Origin: Acidobacteriota bacterium
Lineage (GTDB): Bacteria > Acidobacteriota > Terriglobia > Terriglobales > Acidobacteriaceae
DNA: 13,171 nucleotides
Direction: 5' to 3'
Assembly: GCA_003225595.1 (NCBI GenBank)
Contig: QIAR01000005.1
Span: 1-13,171 of the forward strand
Shown: piece after piece, positions 9,378 through 13,171 of the stretch
Layout of the letters: each line of letters opens with the position of its first letter
Position numbering within the stretch: the first letter of the stretch is position 1
The notes under the pieces: model-generated
Database searches by the model: none
What the model was told of the DNA's origin: nothing
What the model saw: only the letters and a program-made list of their open reading frames with translations
Made by a program: the position numbers and the translations under genes

Positions 9378-10814
9378 ATGCCCAAATCAAACAAGCCCAG
9401 TTCTCCATCCGCTGCACAGCCGCGTACCGCGATCGCCATCATGGCGGCAGGCAAAGGCACGCGCCTGAAATCCAAACATCCGAAAGTTCTCCACGAAGCT
9501 GGAGGCAAGCCTCTGCTAGCGCACGTGATCGCTGCCGCCCTGCGAGTCGTGCCGGCGAAAGATATATACGCAATCATCGGTCACGAAGCCGACCGCGTAC
9601 GTCAAGCAGTATCGCAAACAGGAATCGTATTCGTGCTACAGCGCGAGCAACGCGGTACCGGACATGCGCTGATGGTAGCCCGTGACGTCCTCGCGTCCTA
9701 TGACCACGTGATCGTACTTTCTGGCGACGCCCCGCTCATTACGCCCGAAACTATCGAAAAGTTGCGCGATTTCCACCTGGCAAAGAAAGCTGCCATGACT
9801 CTCCTCACCGCTGAACTGCAGAATCCAACTGGCTATGGTCGGGTGGTCAGAAAGAAAAGCAGCGATGAAGTACAGGCCATCGTGGAAGAAAAAGCCGTGG
9901 ACCCGGCCCAGCGCAAAATTCGCGAGATCAACTCGGGCTTCTACACCTTTGCAACCAAGTCGCTGTTCGGCCACATCGACGAACTGAAGACTGACAACCC
10001 GCACCGCGAGTACTACCTCACCGATATGGCGGGCATTCTTTCCAAGACCAAGGAAAAAGTCGTTGCAGTTCGGACCGACGATGCAAGTGAAGTTCTGGGC
10101 GGCAACACCCGTGCCGAACTCGTTGACCTCGACGTGCGCCTCCGCATGGCGAAGTGTCAGCAGCTTATGGTGGAAGGTGTCACGATTTTCTATCCGCAGA
10201 CCTGCGTGATTGACAATGATGTTGAAATTGGCGCGGATACGATCATTGAACCTTTCGTGCAGATTCTGGGCAAGACCCATATTGGCGCGGACTGCCGCAT
10301 ACGTTCCTACAGCGTCATCAACGATTCGGAAATCGGAGACGGCGTGACAGTCCGTCCCGGAACCATCATGGATGGTGCTCGCATTGGCAGTGGCGCGGTG
10401 ATCGGGCCCTACTCTCATCTACGTCCGGGAAGCGACATTGGCGAAGGCGGGCACGTTGGGAATTTTGTAGAGACCAAGAAAATCAAACTAGGTAAGGGCT
10501 CAAAGGCTAACCATCTGACCTATCTTGGAGACGCGGAAATTGGCGAAGGCGTGAACGTGGGCGCCGGCACCATCACCTGCAACTACGATGGCGTACATAA
10601 GCACAAGACCATCATAGAGGACGGTGCTTTCATCGGCAGCCATGCGACCCTGGTTGCGCCTGTGCGCGTGGGTAAGGAAGCATACGTTGCTGCCGCATCG
10701 TGCATTACCGATGAGGTTCCTGCTAATTCCCTGGCACTCGGACGCTCGCGGCAAATTGTGAAGGAAGGCTGGGCCAGGCAGAGGCGGAACGCAGCAGCAA
10801 AACAAAATAGATAG
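9378..10814 (+). CDS. glmU: Bifunctional UDP-N-acetylglucosamine pyrophosphorylase / glucosamine-1-phosphate N-acetyltransferase
   Basis: Catalyses the last two steps to UDP-GlcNAc, the precursor of peptidoglycan and lipopolysaccharide: acetylation of glucosamine-1-phosphate, then uridylyl transfer. The protein has 478 residues, full length. The N-terminal pyrophosphorylase domain carries AAGKGTRLKSKHPKVLH (23-39), QRGTGHA (91-97), GDAPLI (116-121), INSGFY (184-189) and EYYLTD (211-216). The C-terminal left-handed beta-helix (about 270-450) shows repeated hexapeptides such as VEIGAD and ARIGSG. The acetyltransferase site includes FVETKKIKLG (363-372), His379 in NHLTYLGDAEIG and NYDG (402-405). 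I chose ATG at 9378 because conserved sequence begins about 20 residues later; the same frame is open back to 9171, but that part overlaps yvcK. The gap to yvcK is 73 bases. It contains a TATATT at 9365-9370 too close to the start to be a convincing promoter. Confidence 0.97.
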   Translation: MPKSNKPSSPSAAQPRTAIAIMAAGKGTRLKSKHPKVLHEAGGKPLLAHVIAAALRVVPAKDIYAIIGHEADRVRQAVSQTGIVFVLQREQRGTGHALMVARDVLASYDHVIVLSGDAPLITPETIEKLRDFHLAKKAAMTLLTAELQNPTGYGRVVRKKSSDEVQAIVEEKAVDPAQRKIREINSGFYTFATKSLFGHIDELKTDNPHREYYLTDMAGILSKTKEKVVAVRTDDASEVLGGNTRAELVDLDVRLRMAKCQQLMVEGVTIFYPQTCVIDNDVEIGADTIIEPFVQILGKTHIGADCRIRSYSVINDSEIGDGVTVRPGTIMDGARIGSGAVIGPYSHLRPGSDIGEGGHVGNFVETKKIKLGKGSKANHLTYLGDAEIGEGVNVGAGTITCNYDGVHKHKTIIEDGAFIGSHATLVAPVRVGKEAYVAAASCITDEVPANSLALGRSRQIVKEGWARQRRNAAAKQNR

Positions 10815-10832
10815 CTGCCATAGAGACCGAAT

Positions 10833-10869
10833 CACAGAGTTTCCCACAATGCTCCTGAAAACCTCTGTG
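10833..10869. terminator. Possible bidirectional terminator hairpin between convergent glmU and the exported-protein gene
   Basis: CACAGAG (10833-10839) and CTCTGTG (10863-10869) are a perfect 7-base inverted repeat. It is extended by TTT/AAA with a two-base bulge, in the 102-base gap where two genes converge. There is no long T run on either strand, so the terminator call is weak. Confidence 0.3.
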
Positions 10870-10916
10870 TCGGAGCCTGCCCTGAGCGCAGCCCAAGGGT
10901 GTCCCTGTGGCCATTC

Positions 10917-11846
10917 CTACCGCGAAACTGCCGCAAACAATTCTGAACGCAGCAATGACTGGAAACGCTGATCGTCAGTGCGGAAGTGGAGTTGCAAGTT
11001 GGAACTGTCTGAATCAACAGTCATGCTCTCCAAAGCCATCTTCTCCGTCGGAGTAGCGTTCATTTTTCGATACAGCATACCCGCTTTCACCAGAGATGAC
11101 AGTGTGGCAGCCGTCATGGAATCCGAAGTCAGGACACTCAGGTCAAAGTTGATGCCATTGGAAAAATTCATAGTGTAGCGGGAAGCCAGTAGCCTCTTCT
11201 TCACGGTATCGTAATCGGCTAGCTTCGAGGCATCGCCCATCGCCGAGCGCAGCATGTTCTGCGTCCCTTGCTGGTCGAGAATGCTCCACACCGAACTCGA
11301 ATCCACGGCGGACATCATGTCTGTCATCTGGGAATTAGAGTCGAGATTAGAGCTATAGCCGTCGCGGGCATCGAGTGCACCCTGCAGCGCCGATTGGTTG
11401 CCGAATGCGAGTGTAGAGTCATCCAAGAACGTCATCAGCATCCCGTTTCCCATCGGATATAGGTCGGTGGAATGGTATTTCGTGGGCTTAATCTTCTTGA
11501 CCCGCATGCGCTTCAGCACCATTTTCGTCGGGAACTGACCCTGGGCTATGCCAACGATCTGCACACCATTCTTCCGCGCACGGTAAGAAGCGAATGTGAG
11601 TTGCTCGAGTTCTTTTTCCGGATCAATACCGACGCCCTTCAGCGCGCCCTCGAACTGTTTCAGGTTTTCCGGCAGCACCTGCTGTTTCAGCGCCTGCGCC
11701 GTCTCCGAGTTCTTGAGCGCACGATAGTCCACAGAAATGATCTGCTGGATATCGGAAGGGATGACGGCGCGTGAGTTAGTGCCCAGCGGCATGGCCGAAG
11801 CCGCGGCGCTCAAGAACAACACAATGGCACAACAGCAAGTCTTCAT
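10917..11846 (-). CDS. Exported protein of unknown function
   Basis: A 309-residue protein that I do not recognise. It begins with a clear signal peptide (MKTCCCAIVLFLSAAASA, likely cut after Ala18), so it is probably periplasmic. The three adjacent cysteines at 4-6 lie too early for a lipobox. The mature part is mixed alpha/beta in appearance with no cysteine clusters. It has a segment of alternating charge (VLPENLKQFEGALKGVGIDP, about 57-76), a basic stretch RMRVKKIKPTKY (113-124) and several Asp/Ser-rich turns. No catalytic motif stands out. The start is ATG at 11846 with AGAGGT about five bases upstream. A candidate promoter, TTATCT and TACAAT 17 bases apart, lies at 11915-11943. It runs convergently toward glmU and downstream of ftcD in the same direction with a 258-base gap, so it is probably transcribed alone. 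A CTCGAG site lies at 11604-11609. Confidence 0.85.
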   Translation of the reverse strand: MKTCCCAIVLFLSAAASAMPLGTNSRAVIPSDIQQIISVDYRALKNSETAQALKQQVLPENLKQFEGALKGVGIDPEKELEQLTFASYRARKNGVQIVGIAQGQFPTKMVLKRMRVKKIKPTKYHSTDLYPMGNGMLMTFLDDSTLAFGNQSALQGALDARDGYSSNLDSNSQMTDMMSAVDSSSVWSILDQQGTQNMLRSAMGDASKLADYDTVKKRLLASRYTMNFSNGINFDLSVLTSDSMTAATLSSLVKAGMLYRKMNATPTEKMALESMTVDSDSSNLQLHFRTDDQRFQSLLRSELFAAVSR

Positions 11847-11914
11847 GATGACCTCTGGGGATATATGTACTTGGATGCCGATTGAGGTAGCCTCTCGTCA
11901 AGCGGCATAGGCTA

Positions 11915-11943
11915 ATTGTATGCCACTCTAGGCAGCTAGATAA
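11915..11943 (-). promoter_or_regulatory. Candidate promoter for the exported-protein gene
   Basis: On the minus strand, TTATCT (11938-11943, 3 of 6) and TACAAT (11915-11920, 5 of 6) are 17 bases apart, giving a leader of about 60 bases. The rest of the gap 11847-12104 shows no gene. It holds a short palindrome CTGCGCAG (12087-12094) just past the ftcD stop, with no T run to make it a terminator. Confidence 0.35.
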
Positions 11944-12104
11944 CGGTCCGGAAGTACAGTACTGGGCGTAACCACTTGGAGTCTGGGCGTTGTCAATCCT
12001 GGAAGCGCGACACTATACCCGCTTCCGTTGGCTCTCCGCAGGTTTCTTTTCAATGTCGCCCAATGCGGGCTGCCGAAAGCGTTTCTCTGCGCAGCGGAGT
12101 TTCT

Positions 12105-13171
12105 TCAGGGCCTCAGCGCCTCCGCCCTCTTCCGTACCTCCGCGACGAAGGGTTCGTCTTTGAGCGATTCCAGATTTATCTCGACGTTCGCCATCGCGCC
12201 CTCGATCGCGGCTCTCGCCAGTGCGATACCGGTGGTCAAGTCCGACTTCATATTCGAATTCGTAATCGGCTTCAGCCTCTCAGCAATCTCCGCTACCTCC
12301 CTGGCCCGCTCAGCGACGCTCAGCGGAACGGCAGTCGCCTGGCGCAGGGCCGCAGTGATGATTCCATCCGCGTCTGCCGAGTTCTTCGCCTGTTTATAGG
12401 CCTTCATCACGGCATTATAGGACTCAGCATCAGCATCAATAGCCCCCTTCAGCTCTTCCCGTAGTTGCGACAGTCGTGCGATCGCGTCACTCAGTTCCCG
12501 TTCGTATTGCAGGTAGGCCTTCTTCCCGCGCGACATGGAGACGACCATTGTTGCTAATGCCGCCGCCATAGCTCCGCTGGCCGCCGCTGCGCTGCCACCG
12601 CCTGGGGTAGCTATCGGTGCCGCCAGTTGCTCCACAAACGGTTCGATTCCGGACCGTAGGCCTCCGACTGCCATCTTGCCGCCCACCACTGCCGTCAGGC
12701 GATTCTCCAGAATTAGCGACGAATCGAAGTTCTCCACTTGTAAGAACCATTCCGCAGCCGACTCCAACGCTTTCTTCGGAATCAGGCCCACGATCTCGCT
12801 GCTCACCGGAGCCACGCCGTAGCGCGCCGCCTCGCGCTTCACGAACTCGAAAACCCGGTGAATCGGCGTCTGTTCAAAATCCGTCAGGTTCATGGAAACC
12901 TGCGCCAGGCCGCGCACCAGGAATCCGGCGCCCTTCACATAGCGTAGACCTCCGCTCGAAAAGCGCACCGCCTTAGCGACCTTCTTCGCGATATCTACCT
13001 CAGGCGTGCTAAGAAAGATGTTATAGGCGATGAGGAATTTGCGCGCACCAACCACCGTAGCGCCTGCCGTCGGATGAACCCGAGGATCGCCGAAATCTGG
13101 CTTACGGGAAGGATTAGTGGCGATGTCTTCGCGTATTCCCTCAAATTGTCCCCGGCGGACGTTCTCCAGAT
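12105..13171 (-). CDS. ftcD: Formimidoyltransferase-cyclodeaminase, 5' end beyond window
   Basis: A bifunctional folate enzyme of histidine breakdown: it moves the formimino group from N-formimino-glutamate to tetrahydrofolate, then deaminates it to methenyl-tetrahydrofolate. About 354 C-terminal residues are present, and the frame stays open to base 13171. The visible part starts inside the formiminotransferase region (RRGQFEGI, DFGDPRVHPTAGATVVGARK, FLIAYNIFLST), whose C-terminal domain includes KGAGFLVRGLAQVSMNLTDF. After a linker, the cyclodeaminase domain follows, with ATPGGGSAAAASGAMAAAL about 190 residues from the stop and a helical remainder up to EALRP. Both activities are fused in one chain, as in the mammalian enzyme and several bacteria. 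The N-terminal formiminotransferase subdomain must lie to the right of the window. No histidine-utilisation neighbour is visible inside it. A GTG near 13055 could be mistaken for a start but lies within conserved sequence. Confidence 0.94.
   Translation of the reverse strand, partial: LENVRRGQFEGIREDIATNPSRKPDFGDPRVHPTAGATVVGARKFLIAYNIFLSTPEVDIAKKVAKAVRFSSGGLRYVKGAGFLVRGLAQVSMNLTDFEQTPIHRVFEFVKREAARYGVAPVSSEIVGLIPKKALESAAEWFLQVENFDSSLILENRLTAVVGGKMAVGGLRSGIEPFVEQLAAPIATPGGGSAAAASGAMAAALATMVVSMSRGKKAYLQYERELSDAIARLSQLREELKGAIDADAESYNAVMKAYKQAKNSADADGIITAALRQATAVPLSVAERAREVAEIAERLKPITNSNMKSDLTTGIALARAAIEGAMANVEINLESLKDEPFVAEVRKRAEALRP

Noticed and set aside
9636..10418. A 260-codon open frame on the minus strand inside glmU
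   Set aside because: It is fully antisense to the conserved beta-helix and pyrophosphorylase motifs of GlmU; its length is explained by GC-rich codon structure.
10870..10912. CCTGAGCGCAGCCCAAGGG-like stretch as a dispersed repeat or small RNA
   Set aside because: It resembles sequences repeated in some environmental genomes, but only one copy lies here and no clear structure is present.
12487..13055. ftcD starting at the GTG near 13055
   Set aside because: Conserved formiminotransferase sequence (HPTAGAT and the RRGQFEGI segment) continues in frame upstream to the window edge, so the gene is cut there, not started there.

Overview
The window looks like a chromosomal segment of an acidobacterium (Acidobacteriota). 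The base composition is moderately GC-rich. It carries a secreted protein with a PCYCGC-type cysteine cluster and a short TPR protein ahead of yvcK, and the housekeeping genes are full-length. The assignment to phylum is an inference from gene content, with no 16S or marker tree behind it.

Layout. Bases 1-5932 are one minus-strand transcription unit: carA, a DNA methyltransferase, a restriction endonuclease, then carB, which runs off the left edge. The methyltransferase and endonuclease form a compact type II restriction-modification (R-M) pair placed exactly between the two subunits of carbamoyl-phosphate synthetase. All junctions are overlapping or nearly so (GTGA at carA/M, 2 bases at M/R, TAATG at R/carB). 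A candidate promoter precedes carA. Upstream of that lies a 91-base imperfect palindrome followed by a T run on the minus strand, which probably ends the lepB transcript. lepB (signal peptidase I, minus) is divergent from a small secreted cysteine-rich gene (plus).

Bases 7426-10814 form a plus-strand unit: a good sigma-70-like promoter, a roughly 137-base leader, a TPR protein, yvcK and glmU. YvcK and GlmU both belong to UDP-GlcNAc and cell-wall metabolism. The unit ends convergently against a minus-strand gene for an exported protein I do not recognise (10917-11846). At the right edge is the 3' part of ftcD (histidine degradation and one-carbon folate metabolism), minus strand and open at the window end.

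The most interesting item is the four-gene order carA-M-R-carB. The endonuclease resembles the XhoI/PaeR7I family (CTCGAG). The methyltransferase is a small beta-type enzyme with a TSPPYW motif, unlike the larger adenine methyltransferases I associate with that family. The R-M pair therefore appears wired into a pyrimidine/arginine biosynthesis operon, with M translated before R and unusual GTG and TTG starts. No gap between genes exceeds 300 bases. I saw no tRNA, rRNA, CRISPR array, transposase or integrase.
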